Source: Bacteroidia bacterium
GTDB lineage: Bacteria; Bacteroidota; Bacteroidia; AKYH767-A; OLB10
Length of the DNA: 39,994 nt
NCBI GenBank assembly: GCA_020847635.1
Contig: JADLBQ010000078.1
Span: 1 to 39,994, forward strand
Direction: 5' to 3'
Positions 15,906-23,362 of this stretch are shown here, piece by piece; the first letter of the stretch is position 1, and the number at the start of each line of letters is the position of its first letter. The position numbers and the translations under genes were made by a program. The notes beneath the pieces are model-generated. The model saw only the letters and a list, made by a program, of their open reading frames with translations. It had not been told where the DNA came from and searched no databases.

Positions 15906-16493
15906 ATGAAGACTTCACAATCTGTTATCAACATTTTACTTGCTATTGCGGTTCTGTATCTCCTTTACAGGGTTGTATTCATTAAGCCAGCTGATTCTTC
16001 AAACAAGGCTGTTACCGTGCCGGTTCTTGAGAACGGAACACAGCCAGCCATTGTTTTTATAAATACCGATTCACTGCTTGAACATTATCCCCTGTTTGAA
16101 GACCTGAGAAGCTCTTTTGAAAAAAAACAGGATAGTATTGAAGGGGTTATGGCAATGAAAATGAAGGCTGTTGAGAATGAAATTAAGAAATATCAGGATA
16201 ACGCTCCGGGTATGACAGATGAACAGCGTCAGAAGGAGGAAGAACGGCTTTATCAGAAGCAACAGCAATTAGCTGAAACCCGTAAACGCCTGATTGATCA
16301 CCTTAATGAGGAAGAGGAAAATATGATGAATGATTTACAAAAGGATCTGGTTAGTGTACTAAAAGATTATAATAAGGACAAAGGCTATCATTTTATTTTA
16401 GGATATCAGAAAGGAAGTGGTATATTATTGGCTAATGACTCTTTGAATATTACCGATGATGTGATCCGGGAGGTTAATAATAGTCAAAAATAA
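15906..16493 (+). CDS. OmpH/Skp-family periplasmic chaperone-like protein
   Basis: A 195-residue protein with an N-terminal hydrophobic segment (about 8-27), either signal anchor or uncleaved signal. The Skp/OmpH pattern follows: IVFINTDSLLEHYPLF (about 49-64), then a long charged coiled coil with DEQRQKEEERLYQKQQQLAE (about 65-150), then DYNKDKGYHFILGYQKGSGILLAND. Skp-type proteins hold unfolded outer membrane proteins in the periplasm. Bacteroidota often have several; this one is the anchored kind. It converges with valS. Confidence 0.88.
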   Translation: MKTSQSVINILLAIAVLYLLYRVVFIKPADSSNKAVTVPVLENGTQPAIVFINTDSLLEHYPLFEDLRSSFEKKQDSIEGVMAMKMKAVENEIKKYQDNAPGMTDEQRQKEEERLYQKQQQLAETRKRLIDHLNEEEENMMNDLQKDLVSVLKDYNKDKGYHFILGYQKGSGILLANDSLNITDDVIREVNNSQK

Positions 16494-16505
16494 AAATTGC
16501 ACTGA

Positions 16506-19136
16506 TTAGAGGTTTTCAAGCTGGCTTTGTAACGTGGTTATTTTCTGCTCAGCATCAGATTTCTTTTTTTCTTCAGCAGCAATCACTTCAGGCCTGGCTT
16601 TTGACATAAAGGATGGATTGTTAAGCTTTTTCAGAACAGACTGGAGAAAGCCTTTTTGATATTCCATTTCGGTCAGAATTCTTTTTCGCTCTTCTTCAGC
16701 ATTAATCTTGTTACTTACCGGAATAAAGGCTTCGATATTCCCAGCCATAAAAGCAATGGAAGATTCAATTTTGGTATCAGTGATGTTAAGATCAGATAAG
16801 TGACAAAGTTTCCTGATTATTTCATTGAATCTTGAATCATAATCAGAATGGCGGAGAATGTTAAGTTGTATTAACACTTTGAAGGGAATGCTTTTTTGTT
16901 TTCTGATATTACGAACCTGAAGAATAATTGCTGAAGCAGCATCAAAACCCTGAAGATAAGATTCGTCTTTGCTGACTGTATTAGGCCAGGGTTCAACCAT
17001 GATCGAGCTGCCTTTATGTGTTTCGTTTAATGTTTGCCAGATTTCTTCAGAAATGAATGGCAGGAATGGATGCAGGATCTTCAATAATGAGTTGAAATAG
17101 TAAATAGTTGCATCATAGGTAACTTGGTCAACCGGAGTTTGCTTTCCGTCTTCAAATTCGGGTTTAATCATTTCAAGATACCAGTTACAGAAATCATCCC
17201 AGAACAATTTATAAGCTGCCATTAAGGCTTCGGAGATCCGGTATTTTGCAAAAAGGTCATTGATTGTCTTAAGAGCAAATGCAAGTCGTTCATTAAACCA
17301 GGCTGAGGCAGTCTGGTTTCGTTCTGATGTCTTTGAGTCAACTGTTTCCCAACTGTAAACAAGCCGGAATGCATTCCAGATTTTATTGGCAAAGTTTCTG
17401 CCTTGCTCGCAATAGCTTTCATCGAATAAAAGATCATTTCCTGCCGGAGAGCAAAGCAACATTCCAACTCTTACTCCGTCAGCACCATATTTTTCTATCA
17501 ATTCAAGTGGCTCAGGTGAGTTACCCAGAGATTTCGACATTTTTCTACCCTGCTTGTCCCTTACTATTCCAGTAAGATACACATTTGTAAAAGGCTTTTC
17601 ACCTCTGAATTCATAACCTGCAATAATCATTCGGGCAACCCAGAAAAACAGAATCTCTGGAGCAGTTACAAGATCGCTGCCAGGATAGTAATAGTTGATA
17701 TCTCTGTTGTCGGGATCGGAGATTCCATTAAAAACACTGATTGGCCAAAGCCAGGAAGATGCCCAAGTATCGAGTACATCTTCATCCTGAATCATTTCTT
17801 CAGCCTTAACGTCAGGATTGTGCTTCTTCAGAATTTTAAAAGCTTCTTCTTTTGACTGGCATACAGCCACATTTCCTGTTTGATCATACCATGCCGGGAT
17901 ACGATGCCCCCACCACAATTGCCTGGAAAGACACCAGTCCTTTACATTTTCCATCCAATGCCGGTAGGTATTGATAAACTTGTTTGGAATAAGATTTACT
18001 TCACCATTTAGAACAGCATCAAGTGCTGGTTTGCTGATATTTTTCATGTTCAGAAACCATTGCATGCTGAGTCTTGGCTCAATAACAGCATTGGTACGTT
18101 CACTGTGACCAACTTGATTTGTGTAATCTTCAGTTTTTACAAGCAGCCCTTCTTCTTCCAGTTTTTTCAAAGCTGCTTTGCGGGCAGCAAAACGTTCCAT
18201 TCCAATAAATACCTGGCCTGCTTCCGATATAGTACCATCTTCATTCAACGTCTCAATTACAGGCAGGTTGTGACGTTGCCCGATTTCATAATCAATCACG
18301 TCATGAGCCGGAGTAACCTTCAGGCAGCCGGTTCCGAATTCAATATCAATAGCCTCATCCGTAATAACCGGAACAGCACGATTTACAAGCGGAACAATGA
18401 CTTTTTTATTATGCAGATGTTTGTAACGTTCATCCTCAGGATGTACAGCTACAGCAACATCACCCATTATGGTCTCAGGCCGAACTGTGGCTATTGTCAG
18501 GAATCCGTCTCCGGATTCATATTTATATTTTACATAAACCAGCTTGCTTTTCGATTCTTTAAAAATAACCTCTTCATCGCTAACTGCCGTTTTTGCAACT
18601 GGATCCCAATTAACCATTCGCAGACCTCTGTAAATATATCCTTTGTTGTAGAGGTCAATGAAAACGGAGATTACATCTTTGTAGTACTGCTCATCCATTG
18701 TAAAGCGGGTGCGGTTCCAGTCACAACTGGCTCCAAGCTTTTTTAATTGCTCAAGGATGATACCACCGTATTTTTCTTTCCATTCCCATGCGTATTTCAG
18801 AAATGCTTCTCGTGACAGATCACTTTTTTTAATTCCTTTCTCACGGAGCATAGTCACCACGCGGGCCTCTGTTGCAATTGAGGCATGGTCTGTTCCCGGT
18901 ACCCAGCATGCATTTTTACCCAGCATCCGTGCCCTGCGGATAAGAACATCCTGAATGGTATTGTTTAACATATGTCCCATGTGCAAAACCCCGGTAACAT
19001 TGGGGGGCGGAATTACTATAGTATAAGGCTCCCGGTTATCCGGTTCAGAATGGAAATAGCCTTTTCCCATCCAGTAACTATACCATTTATCTTCGGTGTT
19101 TTCCGGTTGATATACCTTCGGTATTTCTCTTTTCAT
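16506..19136 (-). CDS. valS: Valyl-tRNA synthetase
   Basis: An 876-residue class Ia aminoacyl-tRNA synthetase that charges tRNA-Val. Signatures: PPPNVTGVLHMGHMLN with the HIGH-type HMGH at 52-55, GTDHASIATEARV, the editing domain (about 190-340), GRKMSKSLGNS with KMSKS near 532-536, an anticodon-binding domain, and a C-terminal coiled coil ending KITTLQSQLENL. The frame can be extended to a TTG at 19160, but a TAnnTTTG box covers that codon, so the ATG at 19136 is preferred. Length is normal for the family. Confidence 0.97.
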   Translation of the reverse strand: MKREIPKVYQPENTEDKWYSYWMGKGYFHSEPDNREPYTIVIPPPNVTGVLHMGHMLNNTIQDVLIRRARMLGKNACWVPGTDHASIATEARVVTMLREKGIKKSDLSREAFLKYAWEWKEKYGGIILEQLKKLGASCDWNRTRFTMDEQYYKDVISVFIDLYNKGYIYRGLRMVNWDPVAKTAVSDEEVIFKESKSKLVYVKYKYESGDGFLTIATVRPETIMGDVAVAVHPEDERYKHLHNKKVIVPLVNRAVPVITDEAIDIEFGTGCLKVTPAHDVIDYEIGQRHNLPVIETLNEDGTISEAGQVFIGMERFAARKAALKKLEEEGLLVKTEDYTNQVGHSERTNAVIEPRLSMQWFLNMKNISKPALDAVLNGEVNLIPNKFINTYRHWMENVKDWCLSRQLWWGHRIPAWYDQTGNVAVCQSKEEAFKILKKHNPDVKAEEMIQDEDVLDTWASSWLWPISVFNGISDPDNRDINYYYPGSDLVTAPEILFFWVARMIIAGYEFRGEKPFTNVYLTGIVRDKQGRKMSKSLGNSPEPLELIEKYGADGVRVGMLLCSPAGNDLLFDESYCEQGRNFANKIWNAFRLVYSWETVDSKTSERNQTASAWFNERLAFALKTINDLFAKYRISEALMAAYKLFWDDFCNWYLEMIKPEFEDGKQTPVDQVTYDATIYYFNSLLKILHPFLPFISEEIWQTLNETHKGSSIMVEPWPNTVSKDESYLQGFDAASAIILQVRNIRKQKSIPFKVLIQLNILRHSDYDSRFNEIIRKLCHLSDLNITDTKIESSIAFMAGNIEAFIPVSNKINAEEERKRILTEMEYQKGFLQSVLKKLNNPSFMSKARPEVIAAEEKKKSDAEQKITTLQSQLENL

Positions 19137-19157
19137 GATGCTGATTTTTCCGGCCTC

Positions 19158-19189
19158 CAAACCTACATGATTTTTTTTATACCTCAGAA
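19158..19189 (-). promoter_or_regulatory. Promoter of valS
   Basis: The minus strand reads TAGGTTTG at 19165-19158, with TCTG 19 nt upstream as a 3-of-4 match to the -33 TTTG. The -7 box lies 21 nt before the ATG at 19136. Confidence 0.55.
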
Positions 19190-19209
19190 AGGTTAGAAAA
19201 CCTGTTTGA

Positions 19210-19227
19210 TTGAACTGTTCAGTTCAA
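19210..19227. repeat. Palindromic dyad upstream of the valS promoter
   Basis: TTGAACTG and CAGTTCAA are separated by 2 nt, giving an 18-bp inverted repeat with 8-bp perfect arms. It sits about 45 bp upstream of the valS -7 box and about 95 bp before the first DUF1573 promoter. It could be an operator; no regulator is recognised. Confidence 0.5.
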
Positions 19228-19322
19228 GAGATGGACGTTTACAGAGATACTGGTTCGGGGTTTTGTTTTAGAATGAATTTTTGATGATATAAGCCCCTAA
19301 TTTGTAACAAGGCAATAAATCA

Positions 19323-19426
19323 TTTGTATAAAATCTAAACATGATATATTTTTGTTTGCATCCATTAAATATATTTTTGTTCATAGATTCATTCATTTGA
19401 ATTTCACAGCAGGAAAAATAATTTTG
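19323..19426 (+). promoter_or_regulatory. Three tandem promoters for the DUF1573 pair
   Basis: Three TAnnTTTG boxes, each with a TTTG upstream: TTTG 19323-19326 / TATTTTTG 19347-19354 (20-nt spacer); TTTG 19351-19354 / TATTTTTG 19372-19379 (17 nt, with its -33 inside the first -7); TTTG 19396-19399 / TAATTTTG 19419-19426 (19 nt). The last is closest to consensus and 30 nt before the ATG at 19457. Confidence 0.65.
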
Positions 19427-19456
19427 GGCACACAACACTTCAAAATACATAACACG

Positions 19457-19954
19457 ATGAAAAAAACTATTCTTACTTCAATTCTATTCATTGCCACATT
19501 CTCGTTAAATGCTCAGAACACCAAGACCGTTACAACCGGAAATGATGCAATTGATCAAAGCGCACCAGAAATTAGCTTCGAACATGAAATTCATGATTTT
19601 GGAACAATTCCTTATTCTGGAAATGGAACAATTGAGTTTAAATTCAAGAATACAGGTAAAAGTCCCCTGATTATTTCAAGTGCAACAGGTTCATGTGGCT
19701 GTACTGTTCCCACTTATCCCAAGGAGCCAATCCGAAGTGGAGAAGGTGCTTCCATAAAAGTTACTTATGATACAAAGAGAGTTGGAGCATTTACTAAAAC
19801 CGTTACAGTAAATTCAAATGCAAAGACACCTACTAAGGTTATTACTATTAAAGGTACTGTAATGTCACAGGAAGAAACGGATAACCAGATGCCTCTGAAA
19901 AAGTCGGATAAAGCAGGAACTCCATTGGAAGTCAGGCCGGCAAGTACAAAATAA
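19457..19954 (+). CDS. Secreted DUF1573 protein, first of a tandem pair
   Basis: A 165-residue exported protein with signal peptide MKKTILTSILFIATFSLNAQ. The DUF1573 domain (about 38-138, Ig-like/ASPM-SPD-2-Hydin fold) shows FEHEIHDFGTIPYSGNGTIE, FKFKNTGKSPLIISSATGSC and GCTVPTYPKEPI, then VNSNAKTPTKVITIKGTV. The adjacent cysteines of SCGC are conserved in the pair. A hydrophilic tail of about 25 residues follows. The frame extends to 19352, but that region is promoter DNA. The function of DUF1573 is not established; a structural or surface role is plausible. Confidence 0.9.
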   Translation: MKKTILTSILFIATFSLNAQNTKTVTTGNDAIDQSAPEISFEHEIHDFGTIPYSGNGTIEFKFKNTGKSPLIISSATGSCGCTVPTYPKEPIRSGEGASIKVTYDTKRVGAFTKTVTVNSNAKTPTKVITIKGTVMSQEETDNQMPLKKSDKAGTPLEVRPASTK

Positions 19955-19972
19955 ACCTTAAAAACTGATAAA

Positions 19973-20416
19973 ATGAAAAAAATCACATTTGTATTATTTA
20001 CGCTTTTGACAAGTTCAGTTTGCTTTGCTCAAACAGACAAAGCATCAATTGGCGCTGCTGATGAAGCCAGTAAGCCTGAATTCAAATTTGAAGTTGAAGA
20101 ATATAATTACGGGACAATTAAACAAGGAGATAAGGTAAATTACCAATTTGTTTTTACGAATATTGGAAAAGAACCGCTGGTTATTACAAGTGCAACTGGT
20201 TCATGCGGATGTACAGTGCCTGAGTGGCCTAAAGAACCAATTAAGAAAGGTGAAAAGGCAAGTATAAAGGTAACATTCAATTCGGCCGGCAAACAGGGTA
20301 TGCAGGATAAGACGGTGACAATTAATTCGAATGCACGCTCAAATCCTAAAGTGTTACATATCAAAGGTACTGTTGAAGTGCCACCTGCCTCCGGAGTAAA
20401 TCAAAAGGCAAATTAA
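19973..20416 (+). CDS. Secreted DUF1573 protein, second of a tandem pair
   Basis: A 147-residue exported protein with signal peptide MKKITFVLFTLLTSSVCFAQ. The DUF1573 domain (about 38-137) includes FEVEEYNYGTIKQGDKVNYQ, EPLVITSATGSCGCTVPEWP and VTINSNARSNPKVLHIKGTV. It is clearly a duplicate of the preceding gene, 18 nt downstream, and probably on the same transcript. A terminator-like hairpin follows at 20436. It lacks most of the charged tail of its neighbour. Confidence 0.9.
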   Translation: MKKITFVLFTLLTSSVCFAQTDKASIGAADEASKPEFKFEVEEYNYGTIKQGDKVNYQFVFTNIGKEPLVITSATGSCGCTVPEWPKEPIKKGEKASIKVTFNSAGKQGMQDKTVTINSNARSNPKVLHIKGTVEVPPASGVNQKAN

Positions 20417-20427
20417 TCGAATATCCT

Positions 20428-20435
20428 TAAATTTG
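20428..20435 (+). promoter_or_regulatory. Candidate -7 promoter element for the aminotransferase gene
   Basis: TAAATTTG lies directly before the left arm of the terminator hairpin and 41 nt before the ATG at 20477. The transcript would begin inside the hairpin's left arm. No -33 TTTG is evident. Confidence 0.4.
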
Positions 20436-20470
20436 TATCCCTCTGAAAATATCAGAGGGATATTTATTTT
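20436..20470 (+). terminator. Rho-independent terminator after the DUF1573 pair
   Basis: TATCCCTCTGA (20436-20446), a 5-nt loop, and TCAGAGGGATA (20452-20462) make an 11-bp perfect stem, followed by TTTATTTT. Confidence 0.8.
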
Positions 20471-20476
20471 AAGACA

Positions 20477-21703
20477 ATGCCAAAAATCTCAGAAAAAGGC
20501 AGGCTGATGCCACCATCTCCAATCCGTAAACTGGTCCCTTATGCTGAACAGGCTAAAAAAGCAGGAATAAAAGTATATCATCTCAATATTGGTCAACCGG
20601 ATATTGAAACTCCTGAAATCATGCTCAAAGCCATTCATGAATTCCCGGATAAAATTGTTGCATACAGCCATTCGGCAGGGATGGAATCTTACAGGCGAAA
20701 ACTTTGTACGTATTACCACAAACACAATATTGAGTTGGATTTCAAACAAATCATGGTGACAACCGGTGGAAGCGAGGCCATTGAAATTGCCATGATGACT
20801 TGTATGAATGAAGGTGATGAAATCATTATTCCCGAACCATTTTATGCAAATTACAATGGATTTGCTATTCAGGCCGGTCTTACTGTAAAGCCGATCATTT
20901 CAACAATTGAAACAGGTTTTGCATTACCACCCATCAGTGAATTTGAAAAGATCATTACTTCAAAGACAAGAGCAATAATGATTTGTAATCCGGGAAACCC
21001 TACCGGTTATTTATATACTAAGGAAGAACTGGAGTTACTCAGTCAGTTAGTCTTAAAGTACGACTTATGGCTGTTTGCTGATGAGGTATATCGTGAGTTT
21101 TGTTATGATGGCAGAAAGCACTTTTCTGTAATGAATCTGCCAGGACTTGAAAAAAACGTAATCCTGCTTGATTCTGTTTCAAAAAGATACAGTGCCTGTG
21201 GAGCCAGAATTGGAGCAATGATTTCAAAAAATGAGGAGGTAATGGATTATGCATTGAGATTCGGGCAAGCCCGGTTAAGCCCTCCGACATTTGGACAAGT
21301 TGCTGCTGAAGCTGCAATTGATACTCCTGCGAAATATTTTGAAAACGTAAAAGCTGAATACACTTCAAGAAGAGATTTTCTGGTTGATGCATTGAATAAG
21401 ATGGATGGAGTTTTCTGTCCAAAACCAAGTGGAGCATTTTATTGCATTGCGCAGTTACCGATTGATGATTCGGATAAATTCTGTCAATGGTTACTTGAAA
21501 AGTTCAGCTACGAAAATCAGACAGTGATGCTGGCTCCGGCTACCGGTTTTTACAGTCATCCCGAACCTGGTAAAAAACAAGTCCGGATTGCTTATGTTCT
21601 GAAGCAGGAAGACCTTCGGAAAGCAATGATTTGTCTAGAACAGGCACTTAAGGCCTATCCTGGTTATATCAGTGATGTAAAAAAGCAGGCAATAGAGATC
21701 TAA
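20477..21703 (+). CDS. Class I/II PLP-dependent aminotransferase (aspartate aminotransferase-like)
   Basis: A 408-residue cytoplasmic enzyme of fold type I. Motifs: LNIGQPDIETP (36-46), TGGSEAIEIAM (96-106), NPGNPTG (171-177), ADEVYREF with Asp202 and Tyr205, the Schiff-base Lys236 in DSVSKRYSACGARIG and the phosphate-binding Arg244. The family includes aspartate, alanine and other transaminases; the substrate cannot be fixed by sight. The C-terminal FYSHPEPGKKQVRIAYVL block carries the carboxylate-binding Arg. Its stop overlaps the opposing HerA gene's stop by 4 nt. Confidence 0.92.
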   Translation: MPKISEKGRLMPPSPIRKLVPYAEQAKKAGIKVYHLNIGQPDIETPEIMLKAIHEFPDKIVAYSHSAGMESYRRKLCTYYHKHNIELDFKQIMVTTGGSEAIEIAMMTCMNEGDEIIIPEPFYANYNGFAIQAGLTVKPIISTIETGFALPPISEFEKIITSKTRAIMICNPGNPTGYLYTKEELELLSQLVLKYDLWLFADEVYREFCYDGRKHFSVMNLPGLEKNVILLDSVSKRYSACGARIGAMISKNEEVMDYALRFGQARLSPPTFGQVAAEAAIDTPAKYFENVKAEYTSRRDFLVDALNKMDGVFCPKPSGAFYCIAQLPIDDSDKFCQWLLEKFSYENQTVMLAPATGFYSHPEPGKKQVRIAYVLKQEDLRKAMICLEQALKAYPGYISDVKKQAIEI

Positions 21704-23232
21704 AAAAGACCGCCTTTTTTCTTTCGTGTTGAACCGGTAAGTCCTAAGGCTCCTAGTAAACTGCGGGTCAGGACTACAGCAGCCGTTCGCATTGCAGTTT
21801 TCCCAATTGTACTATTGAGTGTTTTTTCAAGTATAGAAGGCTGTGGTTCAGCTGTTGAGTTCTTACCTGAAAGTTCAGCAGATTGAAGCTTCCTGGTGAG
21901 TAGCTCATACGCACTTTCGCTGTCTAAATCCATGTTGTACTTGTTTGCAAGCAAAGAGAATTCTGTTAATTGTTTTAATTCCCGGTCGGTCAATATATCC
22001 ATTCTTGACTCCGGAGCTCGCAGCAGTGTATGAACAAGAGGAGTGGGAACTCCCTTTTCATTTAAGGCGGTAACAATTGCCTCACCAAGTCCAAGCTGAG
22101 TCAGGAGTTCATCTGTTTTATAAAACTCACTTAAAGGGTAATTTTCAGCAACCTGTTTAATGTCTTTTCTGTCCTGAGCAGTAAATGCACGCAGTGCATG
22201 CTGAATCTTTAGTCCAAGTTGTGATAAAACAGGCCTAGGAATATCAACCGGAGATTGAGTACAGAAAAAGATTCCAACACCTTTCGATCGGATTAATTTT
22301 ATAATTGATTCAATCTGGTCTAATAAAACCCTGCTGGATTCCTTGAAGACAAGATGTGCCTCATCAATAAATATGACAAGTTTCGGTAACTCAAGATCTC
22401 CTTCTTCAGGAAAAGAAGCATAAATCTCAGCCAACAACCCAAGCATGAAAGTTGAAAATAATTTAGGCCGGTCCTGGATATCGGTTAACCGGATAATATT
22501 CAGATATCCCCTTCCTTGCTGATCTACTCTCATCAGATCATCGGGATCAAATGAAGGCTCTCCAAAAAATAATTCTGCCCCCTGTTGTTCAATTTCAATA
22601 ATTTTACGAAGGATGGTGGCAGTTGATGAAGCATCAATCCTTCCATATTCACTTTCAATTTCTTTTTTTCCTTCATTTGTCAGGTACTGAATTGTTTTTT
22701 TAAAATCCTTCAGATCAAGTAAAGGGTATTTATGATCATCACAGTATTTGAAGATCAGTGATACCACTCCGGACTGAGTATCATTTAGATGAAGGATCTT
22801 AGAAAACAGTACCGGACCGAATTCAGTAAGTGTTGCTCTTAGTTTTACTCCTTTTTCGTTTGAAAGACTTAAAAATTCAACCGGAAATCCACGGGGATTC
22901 CACTCGAAGCCAAGCGATTTCATCCGCTCTTCTAACTTTGTGCTGGTCGTACCGGGAACTGCAATGCCACTCATATCGCCCTTAATGTCCATGAGTAAAC
23001 AAGGAACTCCGTTCTGCGAAAGCTGTTCAGCAATAACCTGAATGGTTTTTGTTTTTCCAGTTCCGGTGGCACCGGCAATCAATCCATGACGATTAAACGT
23101 ACTTAGCGGGATCTCTACTTTAAAATCAGTGATTACTTCATTCTCCAGTTTTGCACATCCTAGTGTCAGGCTACGCCCGGTAAACTGGTATTTTGGTGAT
23201 TCAGAGTCTTGAAATATTGAAATTCTTGACAT
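21700..23232 (-). CDS. HerA/DUF853-family ATPase (YjgR-like)
   Basis: A 510-residue P-loop ATPase of the HerA-FtsK superfamily. Walker A is GATGTGKT (54-61), the MDIKGDMSG block follows near 81-89, Walker B is LVIFIDEAH with Asp290/Glu291, and the sensor region reads GIFFCTQSPVDIP (near 325). The last 60 residues are low-complexity with a basic tail (STRKKKGGLF). The YjgR/DUF853 group is widespread but of uncertain function; HerA proper acts with NurA in DNA end resection in archaea, and no nuclease partner is adjacent here. The gene is alone on its strand between convergent and divergent neighbours. Confidence 0.9.
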   Translation of the reverse strand: MSRISIFQDSESPKYQFTGRSLTLGCAKLENEVITDFKVEIPLSTFNRHGLIAGATGTGKTKTIQVIAEQLSQNGVPCLLMDIKGDMSGIAVPGTTSTKLEERMKSLGFEWNPRGFPVEFLSLSNEKGVKLRATLTEFGPVLFSKILHLNDTQSGVVSLIFKYCDDHKYPLLDLKDFKKTIQYLTNEGKKEIESEYGRIDASSTATILRKIIEIEQQGAELFFGEPSFDPDDLMRVDQQGRGYLNIIRLTDIQDRPKLFSTFMLGLLAEIYASFPEEGDLELPKLVIFIDEAHLVFKESSRVLLDQIESIIKLIRSKGVGIFFCTQSPVDIPRPVLSQLGLKIQHALRAFTAQDRKDIKQVAENYPLSEFYKTDELLTQLGLGEAIVTALNEKGVPTPLVHTLLRAPESRMDILTDRELKQLTEFSLLANKYNMDLDSESAYELLTRKLQSAELSGKNSTAEPQPSILEKTLNSTIGKTAMRTAAVVLTRSLLGALGLTGSTRKKKGGLF

Positions 23233-23259
23233 AATCGGGAAATTGCAGTTATTAGCCTA

Positions 23260-23267
23260 CGAAAATA
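23260..23267 (-). promoter_or_regulatory. Weak -7 promoter candidate for the HerA-like gene
   Basis: The minus strand reads TATTTTCG, one mismatch from TAnnTTTG, 27 nt before the ATG at 23232. Confidence 0.3.
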
Positions 23268-23310
23268 GTATGAAACTCAAAAAGCTGGAAGTTTAAAATT
23301 GTTTTTCTGC

Positions 23311-23318
23311 TATATTTG
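23311..23318 (+). promoter_or_regulatory. Candidate -7 promoter element for the 1076-residue secreted protein
   Basis: TATATTTG matches the consensus exactly, 44 nt before the ATG at 23363. Confidence 0.5.
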
Positions 23319-23362
23319 GACTTCATTAATCATTAACTCTTGTTAGCTTAATCTGTGGGTGA

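Larger units (their letters stand above)
19137..19456. other. Divergent valS / DUF1573 intergenic region (320 bp)
   Basis: No gene is supported here. It holds the valS promoter at the left, an 18-bp dyad (19210-19227) and three promoter-like elements facing the DUF1573 genes at the right. A directly repeated ATATATTTTTGTT occurs at 19344-19356 and 19369-19381. A 60-codon minus-strand open frame (19268-19450) overlaps the promoters and looks spurious. Confidence 0.7.

Noticed and set aside
18060-18746. 228-codon plus-strand open frame, long enough to look like a gene
   Set aside because: Entirely antisense to valS across its editing domain, where the valS frame is intact and conserved; the translated product has no recognisable pattern.
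19268-19450. 60-codon minus-strand open frame in the valS/DUF1573 intergenic region
   Set aside because: It overlaps three promoter elements and has no recognisable features; DUF1573 regulatory DNA explains the sequence better.
21039-21437. 132-codon minus-strand open frame
   Set aside because: Antisense to the aminotransferase, whose PLP-lysine motif lies in the same bases; His/Leu/Gln-rich shadow composition.
21700-21703. 4-nt overlap of opposite-strand stop codons
   Set aside because: Real, but common in compact genomes; no functional significance can be argued.
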